A DNA stretch of 64,000 nt from an uncultured Bacteroidales bacterium (GTDB taxonomy: Bacteria; Bacteroidota; Bacteroidia; Bacteroidales; Paludibacteraceae): positions 48,990 through 112,989 of the forward strand of contig CAMIZG010000002.1 in NCBI GenBank assembly GCA_946403215.1, given 5' to 3'. This document shows, in pieces, positions 8,587-17,687 of this stretch. The notes beneath the pieces are model-generated. The model ran no database searches, was not told the DNA's origin, and was given only the letters and a program-made list of their open reading frames with translations. Positions within the stretch are counted from its first letter, which is position 1. Each line of letters opens with the position of its first letter. The position numbers were made by a program, and so were the translations under genes.

Positions 8587-10767
8587 ATGAAAAAGATTCT
8601 TCTGTTTGCTGTCATGCTGACCATGGGTTTGGCAGCAAAGGCTGAGTGTCAGGACGGCCCGTACGGCCTCCAGATAAACGGCAGCAAGGTCGTGGACGCC
8701 CCTAAGTTCGGTGACCCGGACTCGCAGGGACGTGTCCAGTACAAAGCCTCCTGTGTCGAACTGGCAGCAGGTGACAAGATCAAACTGATCAACCAGAGCT
8801 GCGGTGATACATGGATGATTGACATCGACCCCTACGGCGAGTATCAGAAATTCGACGGCGGTAAGGATGCCGGTCAGCTGACCTGCACCACCGCAGGCAC
8901 GTATGACTTCTACATCAAGCTGAAAGCGAACGATGATCTGGTATATATCGGTCCCGGAGACTGCGGCGGCGAATCGGGTTGCGAGGACGGTCCGTATGGC
9001 GTGATTATCAATAACAAGACCGTTGTGGACGCCCCGTTGTTCGGCGACGAGGACACGGAGGGACGCACCCAGTACATGGCATCGTGCGTTGATCTGAAGG
9101 CCGGCGACGAGGTTCAGCTGATCAACAAGAGCTGTGACGCCAAATGGATGGTGGACCTGGACCCGTACGGTCACTACGAGAACTTCAGCGGCGGCTCGAG
9201 CACGAACAAGCTGGTGTGCAACGTAGCAGGCAAGTATGACTTCTATATCAAGCTGAGTATGCAAGCGGGCGACCTGGTATATGTTGAGAGCAGCCAGACC
9301 TGCGGCGGTGGCGGTGGCGGCACTCCCGATCCGGGTTACAAGACTTCCGCTCCGGAGAAATGTCCGGACGTGCTGCTTCAGGCCTTCTACTGGGACAGCT
9401 ATCAGGACAAGGGCTACGGCCGTACCAAATGGATAGACCACCTGAACGGCAACAGCGGTTCGACAGCCGAGGAGATGGGACAGTGGTTTGACCTGATCTG
9501 GCTGCCGCCTATGTCGAAGGCAACCGGCGGAACAGGCTATATCCCGTCGAAGTACAGCGATCTGAACAGCGACTGGGGCACGAAGAAGAAGCTGGAGGAG
9601 ATGGTGGAGATATTCCACAAGAACGGCGCCCGCGTGGTAGCGGACATCGTTATCAACCACGGCGCCGCCTGGAGCGGTTGGTGCGACTTCGCGCAACTGA
9701 ACTTCGGCAGCTACGGTTCATTCAAGCCCGACGCATCGTGGATATGCAATACCGACGAGATGAACTATTCCAGCGAAGCCGGCGACTGCAAAGGCAAGGC
9801 CACCGGTAACAACGACGACGGCTACGGTAACGAGGCGAACTACGACTCCGGCCGCGACTGGGACCACAACAATTCCAAAGTGCGCGACATGTTCAAGGCA
9901 TACCTGAAGTGGCTGCGCAACGACATCAAGATTGACGGTTTCCGCTACGACTACTGCAAGGGATTCCACAACTCGCATATAGACGACTACAACAAGGCCG
10001 CCAAGGCCTACTTCTCCGTGATGGAGATGTGGGACGGCAACCCCGACGTACTGCAGTCGCACCTGAACGATGCCGGATGGAACACGCTGACATTCGACTT
10101 TGCGATGAAGTACCAGGCGTTCAACAACGGTATAGCCTCCGACAACTACGGCGCCCTCAAAGGTGCCGGTTTGCTCGGCGCAGGCAAGGGACGTTATGCT
10201 GTCACCTTCCTTGATAGCCACGACTCGTTCCAGCGTGACGACAACGAGTTCTGCGGCGCAGGCAACGCGATGACCGTGTGCAAGGACAAGATCATGCAAT
10301 GCTACGCCTATCTGCTCTCAATGCCGGGCGTACCTCTGGTATTCTGGCCGCACTGGGTGACCTTCAAGGAAGAACTCAAAGCGCTGATCAACGCACGCTA
10401 CAAAGCAGGCGTACACAGCGAGTCGGCTGTTAGCGACGAGGCCGGCAACGGCTACTACAAGGCCACCGTGACCGGCACGAACGGCCAGATACGCGTACTG
10501 ATAGGTCCTAACTCCGGCTACGGCGACACCCCGTCAGGCTTCACCCTGGCAGGCAAAGGCGTCAACTACGGCGTATATTACAAGATGAACACGCCGCGCG
10601 GTGACAAGAACACCGAGCGTCCCGACCGCACCAAAGAGGAGCAGACGGGCATCAGCACGATTGAGGCAGCAAGCCAACCCGCCGGAGAGAAATTCATCCG
10701 AAACGGACAACTGTTCATCCGCTGCGGCGAACAGGTGTATGACGTGATGGGAAAGAGAGTGGAGTGA
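8587..10767 (+). CDS. Secreted GH13 alpha-amylase with two tandem binding modules
   Basis: 726 residues. Signal peptide MKKILLFAVMLTMGLAAKA, then two copies of a ~100-residue module (about 20-117 and 134-236, each starting DGPYG and containing YDFYIKL), a Cys-polyGly linker (about 239-246), and a GH13 barrel with DIVINH (about 353), nucleophile in FRYD (about 455), acid/base in MEMW (about 480) and DSHD (about 545). The C-terminal tail is KFIRNGQLFIRCGEQVYDVM. The modules are likely starch-binding, inferred from position only. It is a paralog of the preceding amylase and shares its first module, nearly identically, with the following gene. Confidence 0.88.
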   Translation: MKKILLFAVMLTMGLAAKAECQDGPYGLQINGSKVVDAPKFGDPDSQGRVQYKASCVELAAGDKIKLINQSCGDTWMIDIDPYGEYQKFDGGKDAGQLTCTTAGTYDFYIKLKANDDLVYIGPGDCGGESGCEDGPYGVIINNKTVVDAPLFGDEDTEGRTQYMASCVDLKAGDEVQLINKSCDAKWMVDLDPYGHYENFSGGSSTNKLVCNVAGKYDFYIKLSMQAGDLVYVESSQTCGGGGGGTPDPGYKTSAPEKCPDVLLQAFYWDSYQDKGYGRTKWIDHLNGNSGSTAEEMGQWFDLIWLPPMSKATGGTGYIPSKYSDLNSDWGTKKKLEEMVEIFHKNGARVVADIVINHGAAWSGWCDFAQLNFGSYGSFKPDASWICNTDEMNYSSEAGDCKGKATGNNDDGYGNEANYDSGRDWDHNNSKVRDMFKAYLKWLRNDIKIDGFRYDYCKGFHNSHIDDYNKAAKAYFSVMEMWDGNPDVLQSHLNDAGWNTLTFDFAMKYQAFNNGIASDNYGALKGAGLLGAGKGRYAVTFLDSHDSFQRDDNEFCGAGNAMTVCKDKIMQCYAYLLSMPGVPLVFWPHWVTFKEELKALINARYKAGVHSESAVSDEAGNGYYKATVTGTNGQIRVLIGPNSGYGDTPSGFTLAGKGVNYGVYYKMNTPRGDKNTERPDRTKEEQTGISTIEAASQPAGEKFIRNGQLFIRCGEQVYDVMGKRVE

Positions 10768-10911
10768 GGTAGGGATTTAGGATTTCAAATTTCAAGATTT
10801 CAAGATTTCAAGATTGCTTATCTCGGCTAAAGCCTCGAACGATCGGCAAAGCCGTGCAAGATTTCAAATTTAGAATTTCAAATTTTTTAACAACAAATAA
10901 TCTCAATAAAC
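10768..10911 (+). repeat. Second simple-repeat spacer (aggattt / atttcaag units) with two small hairpins
   Basis: The same gatttcaag-type units as in 8514-8586, interrupted by a GC-rich piece with two short hairpins (CGGCTAAAGCC and CGGCAAAGCCG). No ORF and no clear TAnnTTTG promoter. Confidence 0.6.
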
Positions 10912-11829
10912 ATGAAAAAGATTCTTCTTTTTGCAGCTTTGCTGACCATGGGTTTGGCAGCAAAGGCAGAGTGCAGTGATGGCCCTTACGGTCTCCAGAT
11001 TAACGGCAGCAAGGTAGTGGAAGCACCCAAGTTCGGTGATCCCGATTCAGAAGGACGCGTTCAGTACAAAGCTGCATGTGTAGAACTGTCGGCTGGCGAC
11101 AAGATCAAACTGATCAACACCAGTTGCGATGCTACCTGGATGATTGACATCGACCCCTACGGCGAGTATCAAAAGTTCGATGGCGGCAAGGATGCGGGCG
11201 AACTGACCTGCAAGACAGCCGGCAAGTATGACTTCTACATCAAGCTGAGTATGGAAAAAGGTGATGTACTGTATATTGGCCCCGGTGAGTGCGGTGGCCA
11301 AGGTGGCGGTCAAGGTGGTGGCCAAGGTGGTGGCAGCGTAGAGGGCAACCCGCGCTACTACTACAAGATGTACACCAAGGCTGACGAAACATGGCATGAG
11401 CCTTCAGAAGAGACTATCTTCGACCACGGAGTAGCCGAACTGATTGCAGACTACGGAGAGGCATATGTGTTCGTACTCTTCCAAGTGGACGGTCAAGGCG
11501 GCGTGCAGTACCGCACTGAAACCTTCATGGACGAGAGCAACCGTCAGGTTAAACTCGTACTTGAGGGTCCGAGTGACTGGCGTCTGCCTGCTGATGCAAC
11601 CAACCTGTATCTGTATGACAACGGCGATGGCACACTGACATTATCCATTGATGAACTCCCCGGCAAGAAGCTGGCTGACCCGCAACCGGCCAGCGGCGGC
11701 GGTCAGCAGAGCAGCGCAGTGGAGAACACCACAGTCAGCACCAAGGTCGTAAAGACAATCGTGAACGGTCAGGTAGTGATCATCAAGGACGGTGTACGCT
11801 ACAACCTGCTTGGTGCTCAAGTTCAATAA
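10912..11829 (+). CDS. Secreted non-catalytic protein carrying the amylase binding module
   Basis: 305 residues. The signal peptide (MKKILLFAALLTMGLAAKAE) and first ~100 residues are almost identical to the N-terminus of the preceding amylase, so it arose by duplication. A Gly-Gln linker (GGQGGGQGGGQGGG) leads to a second, unrecognised domain (about 145-260, beginning with a YYYKMYT stretch) that replaces the GH13 barrel. It ends in the shared tail (VKTIVNGQVVIIKDGVRYN). No catalytic motif is visible; a surface or secreted starch-binding accessory protein is the simplest inference. Confidence 0.75.
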   Translation: MKKILLFAALLTMGLAAKAECSDGPYGLQINGSKVVEAPKFGDPDSEGRVQYKAACVELSAGDKIKLINTSCDATWMIDIDPYGEYQKFDGGKDAGELTCKTAGKYDFYIKLSMEKGDVLYIGPGECGGQGGGQGGGQGGGSVEGNPRYYYKMYTKADETWHEPSEETIFDHGVAELIADYGEAYVFVLFQVDGQGGVQYRTETFMDESNRQVKLVLEGPSDWRLPADATNLYLYDNGDGTLTLSIDELPGKKLADPQPASGGGQQSSAVENTTVSTKVVKTIVNGQVVIIKDGVRYNLLGAQVQ

Positions 11830-11840
11830 TCCAATCATTC

Positions 11841-11870
11841 AGGGTGGTGCGCTTGGCTGCGCGCCACCTT
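11841..11870 (+). terminator. GC-rich hairpin between starch genes
   Basis: GGTGGTGCGC (11843-11852) can pair with GCGCGCCACC (11859-11868) around a 6-base loop, with one G-T pair. No T-run follows, so it may be an mRNA-stabilising hairpin or a weak terminator. Confidence 0.45.
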
Positions 11871-11898
11871 ACTAACATTCAAAACAGATATCTAACCT

Positions 11899-14286
11899 AT
11901 GAAACGATTCATCTTTAGCGCAGTAGCTGTTCTATGGGCAGTGCTGCTGATGGCACAAGTTATGCCCTCACCAAACCCTATTCCTGTAGGCTATACGGGG
12001 CAAGTGATCATCACCTACGATGCAAAAGCCGGAAACGGTGCGCTGGCATCGGCCACGGAGGTTTATGCTCACACGGGTCTGATCACATCCGCCTCAACAA
12101 GCACAAGCGATTGGAAAAATGTGATTGGCTCGTGGGGATCTACCTCCCAACCTAAACTCACCAAAAACGCAAGTGGCAAATGGGAACTGACAATCTCTAA
12201 TATATTCGAGTTCTACGGTGTGCCGGAATCAACGGACATCAAGAAACTCGCCTTCGTCTTCCATAATGGTAAGGGAGACAATTCAACAGCCGGCAAGACC
12301 AGCTCCAACGGAGATATATTCATCACCCTCGGTGAGAAAGTCGATGACAGCGATATATGGTCATCTGTCGAAGGCCTGACTCCTACGACCATGGCGCGCC
12401 CCGCAGGCGTAAGTAACGGCATCTACTATGGTGAAGACGGCACGTCGGTTACGCTGTGTACGTACGCCGCCAGCAAGACGGAAGCCGCCAAGCGCGTTTT
12501 CCTGCTCGGTGATATGACCAACTGGAAACTGGATGCTGAGCACCAGCTCTACAAGGACGGCAACTACTTCTGGATCACCCTCACCGGCCTTACCAAAGGC
12601 AAGGAGTACCGTTTCCAGTACGCCGTGGAGCGCGCCGACGGAGTGCGCAAGCAGATATGCGACCTCTATTCCGAAAAAGTCCTGCATCCCGACGACAAGT
12701 ACGAACCCAAGACCGCTGACCCCACGCTCATCAGTTATCCTACCAAAGGTGCTGACGGAGGGTACGTAACAGTTATCCGACCCGGCAAACCCGAATACCA
12801 GTGGAGCAGCGCCACCCTCAACTTCTCTCGCCCCAAAAAGGAAAACCTCATCATCTACGAAGTGTGGGTACTCGACTATACATCCAAGCGCACCTTCAAG
12901 GCGCTCAAAGATCGTCTCGATTACATCCAGAACCTTGGCGTCAATGCCATCGAGCTGATGCCTGTGTCGGAGTTCGAAGGCAACCAGAGTTGGGGCTACA
13001 ACCCCACGCTGTACTTCGCCGTAGATAAAGCATACGGCACAGCCGATGACCTCAAAGACCTGATTGATGCCTGCCACCGACGCGGCATAGCTGTTATCGT
13101 CGATATGGTATTTAACCACGCTTATGGCCTCAACCCCATGAACAAACTCTACCCCTACGGCACCGACCTGAGCAGCAACCCGTGGTTCAATGTCACACCT
13201 CCCGAAGGCGGACAAACCTATGGTCAGGACTGGAACCATGACTTTCCTCCTGCCCACGAGATGTTCACTCGCGTGTTCCAATACTGGCTCAAGGAGTACA
13301 AGATCGACGGTTTCCGTCTTGACCTCAGTCATGGTCTGTGCGGCACGACAGTTAATGCCGTTTACAACCTCAAGGACTATTACGCCAACGGCGTGCAGGC
13401 TACCTCACCCGGCGCATACATGATCCTCGAGCACTGGGGCGACGGACAGAGCGAACTGATCAGCAAAGGTATGCAATGCTGGACTGGACAGACCGTTTCC
13501 AACGCCTATTGCCAGACTGCTATGGGGTGGCTCAAAGAGGGTGACGGATTTGAAGGAGCAAACAAAGCAGGCTATGTTTCCTACGCCGAGTCGCATGACG
13601 AGGAGCGCATGCAATACAAAGCCAAGGCGTACGGCAACGGCGATCTGCAGACCAACGAGGCGGCTCGGCTCGGTCGCGTGGCGGAAAATGTGGCATTCAA
13701 CGTACTGCTCAAGGGCGCACATATGCTCTGGCAGTTCGAGGAGATAGGCTACGACATATCCATCGACCAGAACGGCCGTACCGGTACCAAACCCAATCCC
13801 AAGGGCAAAGGCTATTTCACGCAGGCGGAACGTGTTGACGCGTTCACCAAATGCGCCCAGGTCATCACTTTGCGCACGCAACTCATGCCTGACGCCTTCA
13901 CCGGTACGCCTACCGTAAGCATCAGTTCGGGCAAAGCCCTGCGCACCATACAATGGGGCAGCAATGTGCTGGTGGCTGCGAACTTCGGCGTTACAGGCAA
14001 CCAGGCCGTAACCATGCCATCAGGCACATGGTACGACTACCTGGATGGCGGAAACCGCGCAACATCATCTACCTACGTCCTCAAACCGGGCGAGCTGAAA
14101 GTATTCACAGGTAAGGCAGTGGAAGCGCCGACCTTTGCAGATATCGAAAAACGCGACCACACAGACGTGGAGTTTGTATCTGACAACAGCAACCTGCCAC
14201 ACCTGGAGAAATTCTTCTACAACGGCACGCTGTATCTGCGCCGCGGTAACGAGACATATACCATTGAGGGACTGAGAGTGCAGTAA
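11899..14286 (+). CDS. Secreted CBM48-GH13 family amylase/pullulanase-like enzyme
   Basis: 795 residues. Signal peptide (to about 19, LLMAQ), an N-terminal beta-sandwich with a WKNVIGSWG motif like Bacteroidota starch-binding modules (about 25-140), a CBM48-like domain (about 170-280, VFLLGDMTNWK), then a GH13 barrel: NPTLYFAVDKAYG, DMVFNH (about 402), nucleophile in GFRLDLSHG (about 475), Glu in LEHWG (about 512) and ESHDEE (about 565). This layout resembles debranching-type GH13 enzymes more than the two amylases upstream; exact specificity is uncertain. The C-terminal tail is KFFYNGTLYLRRGNETYTIE. Confidence 0.85.
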   Translation: MKRFIFSAVAVLWAVLLMAQVMPSPNPIPVGYTGQVIITYDAKAGNGALASATEVYAHTGLITSASTSTSDWKNVIGSWGSTSQPKLTKNASGKWELTISNIFEFYGVPESTDIKKLAFVFHNGKGDNSTAGKTSSNGDIFITLGEKVDDSDIWSSVEGLTPTTMARPAGVSNGIYYGEDGTSVTLCTYAASKTEAAKRVFLLGDMTNWKLDAEHQLYKDGNYFWITLTGLTKGKEYRFQYAVERADGVRKQICDLYSEKVLHPDDKYEPKTADPTLISYPTKGADGGYVTVIRPGKPEYQWSSATLNFSRPKKENLIIYEVWVLDYTSKRTFKALKDRLDYIQNLGVNAIELMPVSEFEGNQSWGYNPTLYFAVDKAYGTADDLKDLIDACHRRGIAVIVDMVFNHAYGLNPMNKLYPYGTDLSSNPWFNVTPPEGGQTYGQDWNHDFPPAHEMFTRVFQYWLKEYKIDGFRLDLSHGLCGTTVNAVYNLKDYYANGVQATSPGAYMILEHWGDGQSELISKGMQCWTGQTVSNAYCQTAMGWLKEGDGFEGANKAGYVSYAESHDEERMQYKAKAYGNGDLQTNEAARLGRVAENVAFNVLLKGAHMLWQFEEIGYDISIDQNGRTGTKPNPKGKGYFTQAERVDAFTKCAQVITLRTQLMPDAFTGTPTVSISSGKALRTIQWGSNVLVAANFGVTGNQAVTMPSGTWYDYLDGGNRATSSTYVLKPGELKVFTGKAVEAPTFADIEKRDHTDVEFVSDNSNLPHLEKFFYNGTLYLRRGNETYTIEGLRVQ

Positions 14287-14354
14287 AACAGCCATTAGCC
14301 GTTAGCCATTAGCCATTGGCAGCCAACGGCCAAAAGCCAAAACCAAAAGCCAAC
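14287..14354 (+). repeat. Short repeat spacer (TTAGCCA / AAAGCCAA units) before topB
   Basis: The spacer consists of TTAGCCATTAGCCATTGGC-type units followed by CAAAAGCCAA units, running right up to the topB ATG. A closely similar spacer sits before the CLC channel gene at 38928, with the same AAAAGCCAACATGAT junction. Confidence 0.6.
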
Positions 14355-16334
14355 ATGATACTCTGCGTAGCCGAGAAACCGTCCGCCGGACGAGATATAG
14401 CCAAAGTGCTGGGTGCAAACACCCGGCACGATGGTTTTATGGAAGGTAACGGCTACTGCGTTACCTGGACGTTCGGTCACCTCTGCGCCCTATATGATCC
14501 CAACGACTACAACGAGCAGTGGAAAGGCTGGAATATGTCAGCTCTGCCGATGATCCCTGAACGATTCAGTATTAAGGTTAGTGGCGATGAGGGTGTACAG
14601 AAGCAGTTCGCCATCATAAAAAAACTGATGTCCGAAGCCACCGAGGTTATCAACTGCGGCGACCCCGGTCAGGAAGGTGAACTCATCCAGCGCTGGGTCT
14701 ATCAGCAGGCGGGCTGTAAGGTGCCTGTTAAGCGTCTGTGGACTTCGTCACTAACAGAGGAAGCTATACGCGAAGCATTCAATCAACTCAAGGATCAATC
14801 AGCCTACCAGCACTTGTACGAAGCAGGACTGATGCGCGCCATTGGCGACTGGCTGCTTGGCATGAATGCCTCGCGCGCATATACTCTTAAGTACGCACGC
14901 AACGCAGGCCGGCGTGATATCTTATCCATCGGGCGCGTGCAGACACCCACGCTCGCCCTAATCGTCAAACGTCAGCAGGAGATAGAACACTTCGTGCCAC
15001 GCACGTACTACGAACTAAAAACGCTGTATAGGGACACATTGTTCAGCTATGTATTCGGCAAAGAATCGGAGAACTCGGATAATTCCGAGAATTCCGACAA
15101 TTCCGAACTCAAAGGATTTTCATCCCTCGAGGAGGCGCAGGCACTTGTGGATAGCATCAAAGATCAGCCGCTGACCATCATCTCCGTCGAGAAAAAGAAA
15201 AGCACCGAGTTTGCGCCGAGGTTGTTTGACCTGACATCGCTACAGGTGGAGTGTAACAAGTCGTACGGCTATACCGCCGAACAGACCCTGAAGCTCATCC
15301 AGTCGCTCTACGAGAAGCACGTAACAACCTACCCGCGTGTGGATACAACTTATCTGAGCGAGGATATCTACGCCCATGTGCCCAAGACACTCGAGGGCAT
15401 CAAGGATTTCTTCTCCGAGGTGCAGCCGTTGTTAGGGCTGAAAGCCGATGGCAAGAAAGGCGAGGGTTCGCTGCCCAAGTCGAGGAAGGTGTTCGACAAC
15501 AAGAAGGTGACTGACCACCACGCCATTATCCCCACCGGCCAGCGTCCGGACAACCTGACTGAGGAGGAAAAGAAGGTATTCAAAAAAATTGCCCTGCGTT
15601 TCATCGCCGCGTTCTACCCCGACTGCCAGGTCAGCAATACGACTGTTCTGGCCAAGGCTGGCGAGTCTGAATTTAAGGTGACGGGGCGTCAGGTGCTGGC
15701 TCCAGGCTGGAGAGCTGTGTTCGCCAAGAGCGCGGATACCACGCAGAACACCGAACCCGCTGAGGAGACGGATGAGGCCCAGAAAAGTTTGCCCGACTTT
15801 GTCAAGGGCGAACAGGGAAAACACGAGCCGCAGCTGAAGGAAAAGACAACCACGCCTCCTAAGTACTACACCGAGGCCACTCTGCTGCGTGCGATGGAAA
15901 CAGCCGGCAAGACCGTTGAGGACGAAGATCTGCGCGACGCGATGAAGGAGAATGGCATCGGCCGTCCTTCCACTCGCGCAGCCATCATCGAGAAGCTCTT
16001 CCAGCGCAAGTATATTGAGCGTCAGGGAAAAGCCGTACATGCCACGGCATTGGGTATTGACCTGATCAGTAAGATTATCTCACCCTTACTGATGTCCGCC
16101 GAACTGACCGGTCGCTGGGAGAAGAAGATGCGCATGATTGAGCGTGGCGAGTATGAGGCAAAGGACTTCCTTGCCGAACTCAAGCAGATGACCACCGAAG
16201 TAGTGCGCGAAGTTAAAGCCGATGTTACTGGGCAACCTTGCCCCGTTTGCAAGCAAGGACGTATCATCCGTGGACGCACCCGATATGGCTGCTCACGTTG
16301 GCGTGAGGGATGCACTTATGCAGCACCGTTCTAA
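14355..16334 (+). CDS. topB: DNA topoisomerase III (type IA)
   Basis: Relaxes and decatenates DNA by single-strand passage. The start is placed at MILCVAEKPSAG, since the 13 upstream track residues come from the repeat spacer. 659 residues: TOPRIM domain (CVAEKPSAG, with the acidic motif in CGDPGQEGE), ILSIGRVQTPTLALI, active-site Tyr in TTYPRVDTTYL, NGIGRPSTRA, and one C-terminal zinc-ribbon-like segment (CPVCKQGR...CSRWREGC). A short in-frame tandem repeat (SENSDNSENSDNSE) is inserted in a loop at about residue 240. Expected family length otherwise. Confidence 0.93.
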   Translation: MILCVAEKPSAGRDIAKVLGANTRHDGFMEGNGYCVTWTFGHLCALYDPNDYNEQWKGWNMSALPMIPERFSIKVSGDEGVQKQFAIIKKLMSEATEVINCGDPGQEGELIQRWVYQQAGCKVPVKRLWTSSLTEEAIREAFNQLKDQSAYQHLYEAGLMRAIGDWLLGMNASRAYTLKYARNAGRRDILSIGRVQTPTLALIVKRQQEIEHFVPRTYYELKTLYRDTLFSYVFGKESENSDNSENSDNSELKGFSSLEEAQALVDSIKDQPLTIISVEKKKSTEFAPRLFDLTSLQVECNKSYGYTAEQTLKLIQSLYEKHVTTYPRVDTTYLSEDIYAHVPKTLEGIKDFFSEVQPLLGLKADGKKGEGSLPKSRKVFDNKKVTDHHAIIPTGQRPDNLTEEEKKVFKKIALRFIAAFYPDCQVSNTTVLAKAGESEFKVTGRQVLAPGWRAVFAKSADTTQNTEPAEETDEAQKSLPDFVKGEQGKHEPQLKEKTTTPPKYYTEATLLRAMETAGKTVEDEDLRDAMKENGIGRPSTRAAIIEKLFQRKYIERQGKAVHATALGIDLISKIISPLLMSAELTGRWEKKMRMIERGEYEAKDFLAELKQMTTEVVREVKADVTGQPCPVCKQGRIIRGRTRYGCSRWREGCTYAAPF

Positions 16335-16365
16335 TTTTAATCAGTTTGCCGGCTGATAGCACAAC

Positions 16366-17616
16366 ATGAACCTACAGGAACTACATATTCTCAATTTCAA
16401 GAACATCCAAGAGGCGAGTTTGTCGTTTGCTGACAAACTCAACTGCTTCGTTGGGCTTAACGGCCAGGGCAAGACGAACCTGCTGGATGCCATCTACTAC
16501 CTCAGTTTCACCAAGTCGGCCTTCAACACCATCGACTCGCAGAACATCAGCCACGATGCCGACTTCGCCATGATTCAAGGCGCCTTCGTCAACGCGGTCG
16601 CATCGGATGCTGCGTTGCAGCATAAAAGCGACGCGTGCCTCGGCTCTCCCCAAAACAACGATTCTCGTTCTTCCGGGGACCCCGTATTAGTGACGTGTAG
16701 TATCAAGCGTGGCCAGAAGAAGCAGTTCCGCATGGGCAAGAAGGACTATCCACGCATGCTTGATCACATAGGCCGCATACCTCTGGTGATGGTTTCCCCC
16801 GAGGACAACCAGTTGATTGCCGAAGGCAGTGACGAGCGCCGGCGGTTCATGGATATCGTGATTGGTCAGACCGACCGTGCCTATCTGGAGCATCTGAGCC
16901 AGTACAATGCTCTCGTCAAGCAGCGCAACGCTCTGCTGAAGCAGTATGGCGAGCAATCGGCTCTCAGCGGTCAGCAGTCAGTGGGCGATGAGCTGTTTGA
17001 GGTGTTGGAGTTGCAGATGGTGCCTCATGCGGAATATATCTTCCGTCAGCGCAAGGCGTTTGTTGAGACGTTTGTGCCTGTTTTTGCTGACTTGTATCGC
17101 ACTATTGCAGACGTCGAGGAGCAACCGCAACTCACCTATCGTTCGCAACTCTTCAACCGCGAGCTGGGCGAGGCGCTCAAGCGTACACGACAGCGCGACC
17201 TTATATTAGGATGGACATCGCAGGGTGTGCATAAGGATGAATTGGAGATGATGCTCGGCGACTACCCGCTACGCCGCGTAGGCAGTCAGGGGCAACAGAA
17301 GACCTACCTTATCGCCCTCAAACTCGCTCAAGCTCTGTATTTGAGCGATCAGCAGTCAGCAATTGGCAACCAGTCTATCATCAACAAGCCTATCTTGCTA
17401 TTGGACGACATCTTCGACAAACTCGATGCCGAACGTGTTGTCCGCATCATCAATCTGGTGCGTAGTGAGCGCTTCGGGCAGATCTTCCTAACAGACACCG
17501 ACCGCCAACACTTGACTGACATCGTCCGTCCCATCGGCGATATCAACGGCGAACCTGTACCATTAGGTTCCAGTAAGGTCTTCTATGTTGCCGGTGGAAA
17601 TTTCCGCGAAGCGTAA
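16366..17616 (+). CDS. recF: DNA replication/repair protein RecF, with in-frame insertions
   Basis: SMC-like ATPase that loads RecA at gaps through RecOR. Walker A GLNGQGKT at about residue 30, signature-like region around VGSQGQQKT, Walker B ILLLDDIFDKLD. At 416 residues it is about 40-50 longer than usual. The extra length sits in three loops: a ~30-residue hydrophilic insert near residues 77-107, a SALSGQQSVG segment near 200, and DQQSAIGNQS near 327. The latter two come from a CAGTCAG-type nucleotide repeat also seen in the amylase gene. The frame is intact throughout, so the protein is probably functional. Confidence 0.92.
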   Translation: MNLQELHILNFKNIQEASLSFADKLNCFVGLNGQGKTNLLDAIYYLSFTKSAFNTIDSQNISHDADFAMIQGAFVNAVASDAALQHKSDACLGSPQNNDSRSSGDPVLVTCSIKRGQKKQFRMGKKDYPRMLDHIGRIPLVMVSPEDNQLIAEGSDERRRFMDIVIGQTDRAYLEHLSQYNALVKQRNALLKQYGEQSALSGQQSVGDELFEVLELQMVPHAEYIFRQRKAFVETFVPVFADLYRTIADVEEQPQLTYRSQLFNRELGEALKRTRQRDLILGWTSQGVHKDELEMMLGDYPLRRVGSQGQQKTYLIALKLAQALYLSDQQSAIGNQSIINKPILLLDDIFDKLDAERVVRIINLVRSERFGQIFLTDTDRQHLTDIVRPIGDINGEPVPLGSSKVFYVAGGNFREA

Positions 17617-17649
17617 AAACGCAGATATTTGCAACTTTTTACGCAAAAA

Positions 17650-17681
17650 TATGCATAATTCAAAAATTTTTCGTATTTTTG
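17650..17681 (+). promoter_or_regulatory. Bacteroidota-type promoter without a downstream ORF
   Basis: TATGCA (17650), an 18-bp spacer, then TATTTTTG (17674-17681). It matches the window's other promoters in spacing and is plus-strand oriented, but the nearest plus-strand gene is over 1.5 kb away behind an opposing gene. Expected start near 17688. Confidence 0.55.
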
Positions 17682-17687
17682 CATCGG

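Noticed and set aside
8572-9696. 374-codon minus-strand ORF opposite the second amylase
   Set aside because: It is the antisense shadow of a GC-rich coding gene with clear GH13 motifs; the translation (Val/Ala/Leu/His-rich) has no domain, promoter or signal.
12361-13332. 323-codon minus-strand ORF opposite the CBM48-GH13 gene
   Set aside because: Antisense shadow; the plus strand encodes all GH13 catalytic motifs.
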